Assembly (NCBI GenBank): GCA_002365595.1
Contig: DFAM01000002.1
Location: forward strand, 33,652 to 97,651
From: Acinetobacter sp. UBA3106
GTDB lineage: Bacteria > Pseudomonadota > Gammaproteobacteria > Pseudomonadales > Moraxellaceae
Direction: 5' to 3'
Length of the DNA stretch: 64,000 bases
Both the position numbers and the translations under genes were made by a program. This document shows, in pieces, positions 27,248 through 36,788 of this stretch (its first letter is position 1; every line of letters begins with the position of its first letter). Below the pieces are notes generated by a model. The model did not search any database. It was not told the DNA's origin and saw only the letters and a program-made list of their open reading frames with translations.

Positions 27248-27922
27248 ATGAAAGCTTTTATTGTTCGTAGTTTGTTAATACTTGTCAGTCTGGTACTTTT
27301 GGTTCAACTTTGGATTTTTTCAAGTTTGCTGTGGTGGCGGACCCATCCGGTGGATACCACCATGATGATGCGGCTGGATTACTGGTCCAAACCTTCAAAA
27401 CCGATTAAACATGAATGGCGTGATTATGATCAGATTAGTGATTATATGAAACATGCCGTAGTTGCTGCAGAAGATGGAAAATTTTTGCAGCACAAAGGGT
27501 TTGACTGGGAAGGCATGCAATTTGCCCTGGAGCGTAACAAAGACAAGGGTAAAGTAGTTGCAGGCGGTTCAACCATTTCCCAGCAATTGGCGAAAAACCT
27601 GTTTTTATACAATAAGCGGTCTTTCCTGCGTAAGGGACAAGAAGCGGTTGCGACCTGGATGATGGAGCGAATGTGGTCCAAACAACACATTCTGGAAGTC
27701 TATCTAAACTCAGTAGAATTTGGCGACAATATCTATGGCATAGAAGCCGCTACCCAGCATTATTTTGGCAAAAGTGCGCGAAGCCTGAGTCGTGAACAAG
27801 CGGCATTTTTAGCAGCCATTTTACCGAATCCTAAATATTATCAAGATCATCGTAATGATAGAAAACTGCAATATCGCAAACGCATGATTCAAAAATATAT
27901 GCGTTATAGCAATATTCCCTAA
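27248..27922 (+). CDS. mtgA: monofunctional peptidoglycan transglycosylase
   Basis: A 224-residue family 51 glycosyltransferase that polymerises lipid II into glycan strands. It has one N-terminal membrane anchor and then the catalytic domain: [17 protein letters not shown] carries the catalytic Glu, [15 protein letters not shown] is motif 2, and the [18 protein letters not shown] region follows with its second Glu. There is no transpeptidase domain, so it is the monofunctional type. GGAG lies before the ATG. It is monocistronic with its own terminator, upstream of ppk. Confidence 0.95.
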   Translation: MKAFIVRSLLILVSLVLLVQLWIFSSLLWWRTHPVDTTMMMRLDYWSKPSKPIKHEWRDYDQISDYMKHAVVAAEDGKFLQHKGFDWEGMQFALERNKDKGKVVAGGSTISQQLAKNLFLYNKRSFLRKGQEAVATWMMERMWSKQHILEVYLNSVEFGDNIYGIEAATQHYFGKSARSLSREQAAFLAAILPNPKYYQDHRNDRKLQYRKRMIQKYMRYSNIP

Positions 27923-27939
27923 TTTAGCATTTATTTTCA

Positions 27940-27968
27940 AAAAGCCCGCTGATAAGGGCTTTTTTTTA
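27940..27968 (+). terminator. intrinsic terminator of mtgA
   Basis: AAAGCCC / GGGCTTT arms with an eight-base loop are followed by a T-run. Confidence 0.88.
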
Positions 27969-28037
27969 TGAAATTGTCATAATTTTGAAGCATACTTATG
28001 AAGATACGGACTACTTTCGAACACTCATAGGTTAAGT

Positions 28038-30119
28038 ATGAATACGGCTGCTAATACGACTCCGGCGCAAATAGAATATGCATATAATGATCGCTACATT
28101 AATCGTGAGCTTTCTATTCTCGATTTCCATTTGCGGGTATTGGAACAAGCCGTCGATCCTTTACATCCTTTGCTTGAACGGATGAATTTCCTGCTCATTT
28201 TTTCCCGTAATTTGGATGAATTTTTTGAAATTCGTGTTGCCGGAATGATGGAGCAACTGGATTTAGGCAATGAAAGCCATAGTCCGGATGGTTTAACCCC
28301 TAAACAGGTGCTGGACAGCATTTCCAAAACTGCCCATGAGGCAATTGATCGCCAATACCGTATTTTAAATGAAGAAATTTTGCCTAAACTGCGTGAAGAA
28401 GATATTTGCTTTTTGCGCCGTGGGGAATTAACACCTGCCCAATCGGCTTGGGTGAAAAAATATTTTCAGGAACAGGTGGCTCCTGTACTGACCCCAATCA
28501 GTCTTGATCCCGCACATCCTTTCCCGCGTCTAGTCAATAAAAGCCTCAACTTTATTGTGACTCTGGAAGGTAAGGATGCTTTTGGCCGTCAGATTGATCT
28601 GGCGGTGGTGCCTGCACCGCGTTCATTACCTCGCGTGGTACGTTTACCGGATGAACTCACTGGGGGTAAAGAGCATCATGTGATGCTGTCCGCGATTATT
28701 CATGAGCATGTTTCAGACCTGTTCCCGGGCATGACCGCGACAGGCTGTTACCAGTTCCGTGTCACCCGAAATGCCGATCTGGCCTTAAATGAAGATGTGG
28801 AAGACCTGGCTAAAGCCTTAAAAGGGGAATTAAACTCGCGTCGTTTTGGTCGTGCGGTGCGTCTCGAAGTGACCCATAATTGCCCGAAACATATCTATGA
28901 ATATTTACTGGATGAATTCGATCTAGATCAAGAGCAACTATATAAGGTGGATGGTCCGGTCAATCTGGCGCGTTTGTTGTCCAATTTTAAGCGTCCACAT
29001 TTACGCTATGATTCACATACGCCTATTATTCCAAAAGTGCTGAAAAAGTCAGAAAATATTTTTTCTGCCATGCAGAAGCAGGATATTTTACTTCATCATC
29101 CCTTTGAATCATTTGCTCCAGTGATTAATTTGCTTCGTGAAGCTGCACGTGATCCGCAAGTTTTAGCCATCAAGCAAACGCTGTATCGTAGTGGCCCGGA
29201 TTCTGAAATTGTCCAGGTATTGGCGGAAGCTGCACGTAATGGCAAGGAAGTGACGGCCGTCATTGAACTGCGTGCCCGTTTTGATGAAGAATCCAATATC
29301 GCTGTGGCCAATGTGCTGCAAGAAGCAGGCGCAGTGGTGGTCTACGGTATTGTCGGTTATAAGACCCATGCCAAAATGATTTTAGTGGTGCGCCGTGAAA
29401 ACAATAAACTTGTGCGCTATGTGCATTTAGGAACGGGTAACTACCATGCCGGTAATGCTCGTATTTATACCGATTATGGGTTGCTGACCACGGATAAAGA
29501 GCTGTGTGAAGATGTGCATCGTATTTTCCAAGAGCTGACCGGTATGGGCAAAATGGCAAAACTGAAAAAGTTATTGCATGCACCTTTTACCCTGCATGCG
29601 CAGCTAGTTAATTTTATTGATGATGAAATTGCCACTGCCAAAGCAGGTAAGCCCGCGCAAATTATCGTGAAGGTCAATGCCCTTACCGAAAAGCAACTAA
29701 TCAATAAATTATATGAAGCCTCTCAAGCGGGTGTGAAAATTGATCTGATTATTCGTTCCATCTGCTGCTTACGTCCCGGTTTGCCGGGTTTGTCTGAAAA
29801 TATTCGGGTACGTTCCATTGTAGGACGTTTTCTGGAACATACCCGAGTTTATTATTTTAGCAATAATGGCGATGCACGCATTTATTGTTCAAGTGCAGAC
29901 TGGATGGATCGCAACCTGTTTAACCGTGTCGAAGCATGTTTCCCGATTGAAGATGCTGCGCTAAAAAAACGCATTTACCAGCAAGGTTTACTCACCTATT
30001 TAAAGGATAATCAGCAAGCGTGGTTACTGCAAAGTGACGGCACCTGGTTACGTGCCCAAGTGGCTGATGGCCAAGAAGCACATAATGCACAGCGTATATT
30101 ATTAGAGACAATCAAATAA
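28038..30119 (+). CDS. ppk: polyphosphate kinase 1
   Basis: Reversibly makes inorganic polyphosphate from ATP. A 693-residue protein with the four Ppk1 domains: N-terminal [19 protein letters not shown], a head domain, and two phospholipase-D-like catalytic domains. [10 protein letters not shown] carries the autophosphorylated His, and the second HxK-like site lies in [13 protein letters not shown]. The length is normal. No ppx is adjacent. It ends at a UUCG-loop terminator. Its neighbourhood with mtgA and the oxyR-estB-rubAB block is as in Acinetobacter. Confidence 0.96.
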   Translation: MNTAANTTPAQIEYAYNDRYINRELSILDFHLRVLEQAVDPLHPLLERMNFLLIFSRNLDEFFEIRVAGMMEQLDLGNESHSPDGLTPKQVLDSISKTAHEAIDRQYRILNEEILPKLREEDICFLRRGELTPAQSAWVKKYFQEQVAPVLTPISLDPAHPFPRLVNKSLNFIVTLEGKDAFGRQIDLAVVPAPRSLPRVVRLPDELTGGKEHHVMLSAIIHEHVSDLFPGMTATGCYQFRVTRNADLALNEDVEDLAKALKGELNSRRFGRAVRLEVTHNCPKHIYEYLLDEFDLDQEQLYKVDGPVNLARLLSNFKRPHLRYDSHTPIIPKVLKKSENIFSAMQKQDILLHHPFESFAPVINLLREAARDPQVLAIKQTLYRSGPDSEIVQVLAEAARNGKEVTAVIELRARFDEESNIAVANVLQEAGAVVVYGIVGYKTHAKMILVVRRENNKLVRYVHLGTGNYHAGNARIYTDYGLLTTDKELCEDVHRIFQELTGMGKMAKLKKLLHAPFTLHAQLVNFIDDEIATAKAGKPAQIIVKVNALTEKQLINKLYEASQAGVKIDLIIRSICCLRPGLPGLSENIRVRSIVGRFLEHTRVYYFSNNGDARIYCSSADWMDRNLFNRVEACFPIEDAALKKRIYQQGLLTYLKDNQQAWLLQSDGTWLRAQVADGQEAHNAQRILLETIK

Positions 30120-30144
30120 TTTAAAATCAGTATTTATCATATTA

Positions 30145-30172
30145 AATAAAGGAGTCTTCGGACTCCTTTATT
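30145..30172. terminator. terminator between ppk and the response regulator gene
   Basis: AATAAAGGAGTC / GACTCCTTTATT is a perfect 12-base stem closed by a TTCG tetraloop, between convergent genes. Confidence 0.85.
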
Positions 30173-30209
30173 GCAATTTTTCCTAATAAATCATCATCCA
30201 TTTAAAAAA

Positions 30210-30821
30210 TTAGTGTTGTAAGCTAGCAATTTTTTTATAGGTGTTTTTAATATTGCCTTCAATTTTATACAGTGGAATATCGGTCTGATCTGCCACTTGC
30301 TGTGAATTTAGGCCTGTCGATATCAGATTTAAAATTTCATATTCAATCGTGGTGAATGCAAGCGCGATTTTATTTTCAATCGTTTCAACCTGACGAGACA
30401 AAATATATTGGGCTAAATCGTGATGGATCGGAGCACCGCCACGCAGAATGCTTTTAATATTGTTAATTATTTCTATATCAGTATGATGATGAAAAACATA
30501 GCCTTGCGCACCTGATTGAATAGCATCAAAGAGTAAGCCTGTTTGCTGTTGAGCGAGTATTGCAATCACATAGCTATCTGGATGGATGTGTTTGAGCTTT
30601 TTTATAAAGTTCAGCTTTGCTATGGGGGCTATTTCTACATCAATAAAAATCAGGTTCGGCAAATGCTGTTGCAACCACGATTCGGCTTCGGCAAGATTTT
30701 CGGTGCTCATGATTAATCCTTTCGGATAGCCTAAGTTGATTAGGATCATTTTTAAGTGATCATTAAAAACGTGTCGATCGTCTACCATCATGATAGGAAC
30801 GGGTAATATTAGTTCACCCAC
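30210..30821 (-). CDS. orphan response regulator, atypical receiver plus LuxR-type HTH
   Basis: A 203-residue protein. Residues 8-120 are a receiver domain with the acidic pair Asp14-Asp15 and phosphoacceptor-type Asp61, but the conserved Thr/Ser is Ala90 and the conserved Lys is replaced (GYVFHHH at 107-113). Residues from about 150 are a LuxR/NarL-type helix-turn-helix (FTTIEYEILNLISTGLNSQQ). No histidine kinase is nearby. It may act without normal phosphorylation. The annotated start is GTG; ATG 30791 (MMVDDRH) is equally possible and neither has a clear ribosome site. Target genes are unknown. Confidence 0.82.
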   Translation of the reverse strand: MGELILPVPIMMVDDRHVFNDHLKMILINLGYPKGLIMSTENLAEAESWLQQHLPNLIFIDVEIAPIAKLNFIKKLKHIHPDSYVIAILAQQQTGLLFDAIQSGAQGYVFHHHTDIEIINNIKSILRGGAPIHHDLAQYILSRQVETIENKIALAFTTIEYEILNLISTGLNSQQVADQTDIPLYKIEGNIKNTYKKIASLQH

Positions 30822-31003
30822 AAGGCGGTGCTCACACTGATTTGGTATTTTATCGTGTTAATTTGCTTTAAAATCCACGCCACGCCTATCCCTGAAACTA
30901 GTGAATTTATAAAATTTAAGTAAAACTAAGTATATGTAGGGTAAACGATATTTACATAAAAATTATTATGTTTTGAGTGAGTTGTTTTTGGATTTCTTTT
31001 TTG

Positions 31004-31031
31004 TTGAGAATATATTCTTTTTTTTTATAAC
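31004..31031 (+). promoter_or_regulatory. candidate promoter of a small RNA
   Basis: TTGAGA (31004-31009) and TATAAC (31026-31031) have 16-base spacing. Transcription would begin near 31038 and run into the terminator at 31187. Confidence 0.4.
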
Positions 31032-31037
31032 AGATAA

Positions 31038-31218
31038 AAAATACCTAATTATAGGGATATTCACGAGAACTTTAACCAATTAATATGATGGCGGTTTTTA
31101 TAAGTTTAACTTACTAATACTGCTCCAATTTTGAGGATGATAATATTTCAGGGGCCATCCAGGTTTTAGAAATATTTTTACCTTTCATAGCTTATTCGGG
31201 TGGATAAGCTATTTTTTT
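31038..31218 (+). ncRNA. candidate small RNA, about 180 nt
   Basis: A transcript from the promoter-like pair at 31004-31031 to the perfect hairpin at 31187 would be about 180 nt. No protein frame with a ribosome site lies inside, and no known plus-strand gene ends here: ppk has its own terminator about 1 kb upstream. No Rfam family was recognised. This is inferred from signals only. Confidence 0.35.
31187..31218 (+). terminator. orphan plus-strand intrinsic terminator
   Basis: ATAGCTTAT / ATAAGCTAT is a perfect nine-base stem with an eight-base loop, followed by seven T. It has no annotated gene in front of it on the same strand. Confidence 0.7.
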
Positions 31219-31478
31219 CACTTTAATTTTTATAATTGAGTCATAGAATACCCATTATCAGGGATATAAAGTACCCGCATCGTCGTCAAAAAAATTCTCA
31301 CTTCCTGCGGTTTTTGCGGTTAAGAAGTAAGCAATTTATTGAAGATCGGTTTCTCAGTTCATCCATATGAGATTGTCCATTTGCTTCAAATCAGGTTTAT
31401 CCGGGTGTTAAACTTTTTTTATGAAAAAAATAAAGCATTCCATTGAAATATTAAGACTGCTTATTTCAATCCGATCAT

Positions 31479-31504
31479 AAAAAAAAGGAGCCGCAGCTCC
31501 TTTT
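31479..31504 (-). terminator. intrinsic terminator of the rubA-rubB-estB-oxyR operon
   Basis: AAAAGGAGC / GCTCCTTTT arms with an A-run that reads as a T-run on the minus strand lie 16 bases after the oxyR stop codon. Confidence 0.88.
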
Positions 31505-31519
31505 AATCAATTGAATCTT

Positions 31520-32425
31520 TTAATGAAGATTCTGCGTGATTTTTTGCAAAATTTGCAATAGCACATCAAATTCACTTTGCAGTGGCGTACTTTTACGTGT
31601 CACTAAGGCGAGAGTACGACTAGGCGCCGCCTCGATCGATTTAACCACTAAATCTGAATTGGCTTTGATCATATTGGTATGAATGGCAATTTCAGGAAGC
31701 AAGGTAAAGCCCAAGTCTGAAGAAACCATTTCTACCAGTGTCGGCAATGAACTAGCTTTTAAACGATGATCATTTTTACGCTCGCCAATTGGACATGCAC
31801 TTAATACATGGTTGCGTAAGCAATGACCTTCTTCCAGTAATACCAAGCGAGATAAATCCAGATCATCTAAACTGCGGGCATTCTGGGCATTCTGGTCAGC
31901 TTTATGGTAAACCAGATACAGATTTTCTTTTGCAATTTCAGCAATTTTTAAGCCACGGGTGTCAAAAGGTAAGGCCAACACGATCATGTCCAAATTACCA
32001 TGTTCGAGTTTTTCAACAATTTTTTCACTTTGTGCTTCGTGCAGGTGCAGCTGAATTTTAGGCAGCTGTTTATGCACTTCATCAAGAAGTTGCGACAAAA
32101 TAAAAGGTGCAATTGTAGGAATAACGCCTAAATGTAAGTCACCCGTTAAAGGTTCGCTCATTTCACGACTTAAACGCATCAGGTCTTGCGCATCTGCCAA
32201 TAGAACACGGGCTCGAGCAACAACCTGTTCGCCAAGCGGAGTTAAACGCACATTTTGGCGATCGCGCTCAACCAGTACTCCACCTAATAAACGCTCTAAC
32301 TCCATGATCCCGCCTGACAAAGTCGACTGGGTCACAAATGAACGGCGCGCAGCTTCAGTAAAATGCAGCGTTTCAGACAGTGTAACGAGGTATGACAGCT
32401 GTCTTAAGGATGGTAATGCAGCCAT
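31520..32425 (-). CDS. oxyR: peroxide-sensing LysR-type regulator OxyR
   Basis: A 301-residue LysR-type activator of peroxide-defence genes. The N-terminal winged helix (LRQLSYLVTLSETLHFTEAA) binds DNA. The regulatory domain has the redox pair: Cys in LEEGHCLRNH and a second Cys in HVLSACP, nine residues later, the spacing that forms the OxyR disulfide. It starts six bases after estB, so it is translated from the same operon mRNA. The arrangement rubA-rubB-estB-oxyR is known from Acinetobacter sp. ADP1. Confidence 0.95.
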   Translation of the reverse strand: MAALPSLRQLSYLVTLSETLHFTEAARRSFVTQSTLSGGIMELERLLGGVLVERDRQNVRLTPLGEQVVARARVLLADAQDLMRLSREMSEPLTGDLHLGVIPTIAPFILSQLLDEVHKQLPKIQLHLHEAQSEKIVEKLEHGNLDMIVLALPFDTRGLKIAEIAKENLYLVYHKADQNAQNARSLDDLDLSRLVLLEEGHCLRNHVLSACPIGERKNDHRLKASSLPTLVEMVSSDLGFTLLPEIAIHTNMIKANSDLVVKSIEAAPSRTLALVTRKSTPLQSEFDVLLQILQKITQNLH

Positions 32426-32431
32426 AGTGTC

Positions 32432-33376
32432 CTAATGTTTTGATTTAAAGTGATCAGCAAATAACCCGCTTAGATATGGAATAAAATGCGGTGGGATATC
32501 ATGCCCCATTCCATCAATTAATTCAAACTTCGCATCAGTAATTGCCTTTGCAACTGCTTTGCCATGACTCGGTGGCAGTAAACGATCACGAGAGCCATGT
32601 ACCACGAGGGTAGGTTGCTGAATTTGCTTACCCAATTGTAGCAAAGAACCTGTACATAATATTGCTAAAAACTGTTGAAGTACACCCGCTGGATAATAAC
32701 TTCGTTGATATAATTTGCGTGCCGTCTGAATAATTTCCAGTTGATTAATATATCCTGGAGAACCAATAATGTTAAATACCTTTACGCTATGGTTGACAAT
32801 ACCTTCTTCGTCGGTCGAGTCGGGTCTGCCAATCAGGCTAAACAGCTGTTTGGGAAACGGGGGCGGTAACAGCGGTTGGTTATTACTGGTAAACATTAAG
32901 CCCAGATTACTGACTTTCTGTGGATGTTTGGCTGCCAGAATCTGTGCAATCATGCCGCCCATGGAAGCACCAATCACCGAAACCTGTTCCAGACCCAAAC
33001 GGTCAATCAGCAGCGCAGCATCTTCCGCCATGTCATACAGGTTATATGGTGCACCCTGATTTTGTAAGCCTAAGGCAAAACGTCCCATCAGTTTCAAAGT
33101 GTTGAGACGCGGACCGGAATGACGGATTTTTGAAGACAGGCCAATATCACGGTTATCAAAACGAATCACGCGATAACCTTGGTCAATCAGCGATTTACAG
33201 AAAAAATCAGGCCAAAACAGCATTTGCGCACCCAGACCCATGATTAACATAATGGCAGGGTGTTCAGGATTTCCGCCCATTTCCACATGAAGTTCCACAC
33301 CATTGCCTAAATTGACTTTGGTTTCATGCATAAAAGAGGTGTATGGAGAGCCGGTGAAATCGAGTGCGCTATTCAT
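32432..33376 (-). CDS. estB: alpha/beta hydrolase, EstB-like esterase
   Basis: A 314-residue alpha/beta hydrolase esterase. LIMGLGAQMLFWP is the oxyanion strand, GASMGGMIA holds the nucleophile Ser, VHGSRDRLLPP precedes the acidic residue, and the final catalytic His lies in GMGHDIPPH. In Acinetobacter ADP1 the estB product at this position is an esterase not needed for alkane growth. The frame extends eight codons upstream, but ATG 33376 has AGGA in front and ATG 33400 has nothing. No signal peptide, so cytosolic. Confidence 0.88.
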   Translation of the reverse strand: MNSALDFTGSPYTSFMHETKVNLGNGVELHVEMGGNPEHPAIMLIMGLGAQMLFWPDFFCKSLIDQGYRVIRFDNRDIGLSSKIRHSGPRLNTLKLMGRFALGLQNQGAPYNLYDMAEDAALLIDRLGLEQVSVIGASMGGMIAQILAAKHPQKVSNLGLMFTSNNQPLLPPPFPKQLFSLIGRPDSTDEEGIVNHSVKVFNIIGSPGYINQLEIIQTARKLYQRSYYPAGVLQQFLAILCTGSLLQLGKQIQQPTLVVHGSRDRLLPPSHGKAVAKAITDAKFELIDGMGHDIPPHFIPYLSGLFADHFKSKH

Positions 33377-33432
33377 TGTTGTTTTCCTGAAAAAGGACAT
33401 TTTGCTGAAAAAATGTCCTGGGTATTAAAACC

Positions 33433-34611
33433 TTAAACCGCAGCCGGAATCAAGTCAGGTACCAGTTTAGTTAGACTTAAACGTTGTTTTGCTGCGGTTG
33501 CGCCCAATAAAACAAAACCACGTAAGGTATTTTCACTATCGAGCGCCTTGGCAATCATGCCATCTTCCAGCTCTTCAGTTTCCCAGTTTACCTCCACGTC
33601 CACAGGTGCAGGAAGCACGGTCAGGGGAGCAGCAGGCGTTTTAACAGCAACCGGCATTGCTGGATAATGCACATGCGTTTGTTCACCATTTAGAGTTTTT
33701 GCCAAAGCACGTGCTTGTTGCATGATCGGCATGACATAAGGCAACAACAAACCATTGACTTCAGCACAGTCGCCAATCGCATAAATATCAGGCTGGTTGG
33801 TTTCCAGATGACTATTGGTCAAAATGCCGCGACTGCAATGAATATCAGCAGCTTTAGCCAATTCAAGGTTTGGGTGTAAACCAATCGCAGAAAGCACAAT
33901 GTCCGCAACCACAGACTGACCATTGGCCAGAGTAATTTGATAATCGCCATTTTCAACTTTGATGACTTTTTCAACCGTGGTACCCAGTACAAAGTGAATG
34001 CCGGTGTCTTCCAGTTTTTCCTGAAAAGAAGCCGCTACATGTGCAGGAATTAAACGTCCCAAAGGTTGAGGAGCCAAATCAATCACGGTGACTTGATGTT
34101 CTGTATTTTGCAGATCATTAGCAAATTCACAGCCAATTAGACCGGCACCGAGAATCACCACGCGTTTATCTTGATTCTGCGCCAGATTTTTACGGAATGC
34201 CTTGTAGTCATCTAGGTTATTGACCACATGAATATCATCACTGCCATCGCCAGCAATCGCTACACGAACCGGATGAGCACCGACTGCAAGCACCAGCTTT
34301 GAATAAGGCTGCGTCGTTTGTTGACCATTTTTTTCTAAAATCAGCTGATGCTGGGCAGCTTGAATTTCTTTGACCCAAGTGAGAGCTTCAATACGCATGT
34401 TCAGTTGGGTTGCCATTTTAGATGCATCACCCAAGGCAATCTGTTCAGGCACCTTGTTCCCAGCTAACGCATTTGAAAGCGTTGGCTTGGCATAGTTTAC
34501 CGCATCATCTGCACAGATCATGACCAGCTCATGCTCAGGATTAAGCTTGCGAAATTCACGTGCTGCGGTATAACCGGCCATACCCGAACCAATGATGACG
34601 ATAGGATGCAT
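33433..34611 (-). CDS. rubB: rubredoxin-NAD(+) reductase
   Basis: A 393-residue FAD/NAD oxidoreductase that passes electrons from NADH to rubredoxin for alkane monooxygenase. The N-terminal FAD site is IIGSGMAGYTAAREF, the NAD site is VVILGAGLIGCEFANDL, and the second FAD motif is DIYAIGDCAEVNG. The frame runs 22 codons upstream, but ATG 34611 has GGAGA in front and starts MHPIVIIGSG. It follows rubA after about 70 bases that contain a terminator-like hairpin. The length is normal for RubB. Confidence 0.95.
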   Translation of the reverse strand: MHPIVIIGSGMAGYTAAREFRKLNPEHELVMICADDAVNYAKPTLSNALAGNKVPEQIALGDASKMATQLNMRIEALTWVKEIQAAQHQLILEKNGQQTTQPYSKLVLAVGAHPVRVAIAGDGSDDIHVVNNLDDYKAFRKNLAQNQDKRVVILGAGLIGCEFANDLQNTEHQVTVIDLAPQPLGRLIPAHVAASFQEKLEDTGIHFVLGTTVEKVIKVENGDYQITLANGQSVVADIVLSAIGLHPNLELAKAADIHCSRGILTNSHLETNQPDIYAIGDCAEVNGLLLPYVMPIMQQARALAKTLNGEQTHVHYPAMPVAVKTPAAPLTVLPAPVDVEVNWETEELEDGMIAKALDSENTLRGFVLLGATAAKQRLSLTKLVPDLIPAAV

Positions 34612-34642
34612 ATTATTCTCCAAACTGTTTTCTATAAGACGT

Positions 34643-34670
34643 AAAAAAAGACCATTCACTATGGTCTTTG
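34643..34670 (-). terminator. hairpin between rubA and rubB
   Basis: AAAGACCAT / ATGGTCTTT arms form a nine-base stem, and the adjoining A-run becomes a T-run on the minus strand. It lies inside the operon, so it may partly end rubA transcripts and set a rubA:rubB ratio. Confidence 0.7.
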
Positions 34671-34680
34671 ATATCAAAAA

Positions 34681-34845
34681 TTAGATTTCTACCATTTCAA
34701 AATCAACTTTTGATACACCACAGTCCGGGCAGGTCCAGTCATCCGGGATATCTTCCCATTTGGTACCAGCGACAATACCATCTTGTGGCCAACCTTCAGC
34801 TTCGTCATAAATCCATCCACAAACGATGCATTGATATTTCTTCAT
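34681..34845 (-). CDS. rubA: rubredoxin
   Basis: A 54-residue one-iron electron carrier. The minus strand reads [19 protein letters not shown]..., with the iron ligands in CIVCG (Cys6, Cys9) and CPDCG (Cys39, Cys42), and ends FEMVEI. GGAGA precedes the ATG. It accepts electrons from RubB, the next gene, and passes them to the membrane alkane hydroxylase AlkM, which is encoded elsewhere. The size and the spacing of Cys pairs are exactly those of AlkG2-type rubredoxins. The gene is too short for a 60-residue cut-off and would be easily missed. Confidence 0.97.
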   Translation of the reverse strand: MKKYQCIVCGWIYDEAEGWPQDGIVAGTKWEDIPDDWTCPDCGVSKVDFEMVEI

Positions 34846-35367
34846 TTGAATCTCCAAAACACTGACTTTTCAATAATATGCAGCCAGTAAAATTTTATAT
34901 ACCGCATGACTCTATTGATATGTCTTTTGATGTACATATTCAAGCAAATTTTTACGCAGTTCTAGTCTTAATGTAAAGTAAATATCGGAGTTTAAGAACA
35001 GAAATTGAAACCAGAATTGCTTAGCAGGACAAAACTTGTCTTTAAAACATGAAAATAAGCAAAATTGATGAATAGCAATTCATTACCAAGTTCTAAATAT
35101 TGCTAAAAACAGGCCATTGGATTACAGGGGATGATTAGTAACAGGATAGTTTTTTAGACGAAGGTCGTGCAGAAAAAAAAGAACCGATCTGTTAATTTAT
35201 AATGGCATTCATATATAACTATTTTTATTAGATAAATGAATACAATAAAATCATAAACTTATGTATTTTTAGCTCTTAATATTGGATTTTAAAAGTGTCT
35301 GCTGACTGGTCATCGATCTTATAAAGCGTTAAAATTCACTCATTCTCCCTTAAATATCTTTCTCCCC
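34846..35367. other. rubA-apt intergenic region
   Basis: A gap of 522 bases between divergent genes. It is AT-rich and carries no frame with a ribosome site, no clear hairpin and no repeat that I can support. It should contain the promoters of the rubA operon and apt, but none was assigned. Confidence 0.5.
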
Positions 35368-35910
35368 ATGAGCAATCTGTCTACAACTTTGTGGTCTAAC
35401 ATTCGTACTGTCCAAGATTTCCCTAAACCAGGGATCTGCTTTTTTGACCTGACTCCATTATTCATGGAAAATATTGAATTATTAACTGAGGCTTTAATTG
35501 CCAGTATTCCTGCTGAAAAATTGGCAGAAGTCGACAGTTTTGTTGCGGTTGAAGCACGTGGTTTTGTGCTGGCAAGTTTGTTGGCACAGCGTTTGGGCAA
35601 AGGTTTATTGCTGGTTCGTAAAGCAGGTAAATTACCGCCACCAGTGGTAGGTGTGGGTTATAGCTTAGAATATGGCATGGACCGTTTGGAAATGTCGGCA
35701 GATGTTCAAGCACAAAAAATTATTATTGTGGATGACGTGTTAGCCACTGGCGGTACGCTAAAAGCTGTAAAACAGCTAGTAGATAAATGCAACCACCAGG
35801 TATTGGGCGCAAGCATTTTCCTGGATTTACCAGATTTGCATAGTGATTTAGGCTTAGAGGTTTGGTCTGTGTTAGATGACAAATCACAGCCAGAGCAAAA
35901 TGTGGCTTAA
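35368..35910 (+). CDS. apt: adenine phosphoribosyltransferase
   Basis: Salvages adenine to AMP with PRPP. A 180-residue cytosolic protein. The PRPP loop is IIIVDDVLATGGTLKA; the substrate loop is VEARGFVLASLLA; FPKPGICFFDLTPLF is the typical Apt start region. The length is standard. No strong ribosome site is visible before the ATG. Monocistronic, followed by a terminator. Confidence 0.95.
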   Translation: MSNLSTTLWSNIRTVQDFPKPGICFFDLTPLFMENIELLTEALIASIPAEKLAEVDSFVAVEARGFVLASLLAQRLGKGLLLVRKAGKLPPPVVGVGYSLEYGMDRLEMSADVQAQKIIIVDDVLATGGTLKAVKQLVDKCNHQVLGASIFLDLPDLHSDLGLEVWSVLDDKSQPEQNVA

Positions 35911-35923
35911 TTAAGCACAGATG

Positions 35924-35955
35924 AAAAAAGCCTTGGCATGACCAGGGCTTTTTTA
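35924..35955. terminator. bidirectional intrinsic terminator
   Basis: AAGCCTTGG / CCAGGGCTT arms with A and T runs lie between convergent apt and the YqiA-like gene. The terminal T-run overlaps the stop codon of the latter. Confidence 0.85.
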
Positions 35956-36459
35956 TTTTTTCAGAAAATGGGTTTGCATATGCAGAAGCAGCTCATTGAT
36001 ATTTTCTGGGCTGGCTAAACGGTGATGTCCACCTTTCACGGCCTGAACCTGCATATAAGGTTCGAGTTGCTGTTGTACCGCGTACATATCCAGCTCTTCA
36101 TCCCCGAGTTCCAGATAGGCAATTTGCGCAATCTCGTGTTCCAGATCATCCTCACCAATAGGAGGGTAATCTTCACGAAAATCTGGACTCAAACTGGGAT
36201 TGGCAATAATCGCCGGAATTTTACACAGGGCTGACATTTTCAGCGCCCAGTAAGCACCTAAGCTATGGCCAATCAAGATTTCCGGCTGAATTTTGGCAAT
36301 AATTTCCTGATAAAAACTCGCCACGGTTTGAAAATTCAGGTTGCGATAATCTACGTCGATACAATATTTATGATCGGCATCAATGGCATGGAATCTGGTC
36401 GATTCACGCGAAGAATCGAGTCCATGCAAAAACAGGATTTTTAAAGGGCATGTCGTCAT
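35953..36459 (-). CDS. YqiA/YcfP-like alpha/beta hydrolase
   Basis: A 168-residue small esterase-like protein. It starts with the strand ILFLHGLDSSRES, has the nucleophile Ser in IGHSLGAYWA, a short acidic segment, and the last His in VKGGHHRLASPE. This is the compact UPF0227 / YqiA-like fold without a lid. YqiA has esterase activity on short acyl-CoA and esters; the physiological role is unknown. Monocistronic. Confidence 0.82.
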   Translation of the reverse strand: MTTCPLKILFLHGLDSSRESTRFHAIDADHKYCIDVDYRNLNFQTVASFYQEIIAKIQPEILIGHSLGAYWALKMSALCKIPAIIANPSLSPDFREDYPPIGEDDLEHEIAQIAYLELGDEELDMYAVQQQLEPYMQVQAVKGGHHRLASPENINELLLHMQTHFLKK

Positions 36460-36756
36460 TTTTTTAGTTCATACTTTCTTTATTCACAAAGATAGAAACA
36501 GTCAAATAGATTACTTTTCAACTAATTTTCTTGATTTCATTGTAAGTCACTTGGCTGAACAAAGAAGTTAGCTTTTGGTCTAAGATGTATTTGCGATGCA
36601 GCAAATAAACCGTATTACAAAATAATTTTTTTATTAAAAAGAAAACACTACTGGGATAAAGTCTTCAAATCGCTAGGCCATAACAAAATTTGGCGATGAT
36701 GTAAAAAATGATTTCGCTACTGTCATAAAGAGCAGATCTCAGAGTTAGCCCCCACT
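36460..36756. other. intergenic region before the SRPBCC pseudogene
   Basis: About 300 AT-rich bases with no gene or signal that I can support. Confidence 0.45.
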
Positions 36757-36788
36757 ATGGAAAAATTAGATTATGGAAAAATTAGGTT
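36757..36788 (+). repeat. 16-base tandem duplication over the start codon
   Basis: ATGGAAAAATTAGATT and ATGGAAAAATTAGGTT follow each other directly. The first ATG opens a frame of only 11 codons; the second opens the SRPBCC frame. Confidence 0.85.

Larger units (their letters stand above)
30822..31519. other. gap of 698 bases holding a candidate small RNA
   Basis: No protein gene was found in this very AT-rich gap. It carries a promoter-like pair at 31004-31031, a plus-strand terminator at 31187-31218, an ATTGAAATA / TATTTCAAT inverted repeat at 31442-31470, and the oxyR terminator. Only a 19-codon frame without a ribosome site was seen, near 31420. Confidence 0.55.

Noticed and set aside
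31420..31480. 19-codon frame MKKIKHSIEILRLL… before the oxyR terminator
   Set aside because: No ribosome site, and it overlaps an inverted repeat; too short to support.
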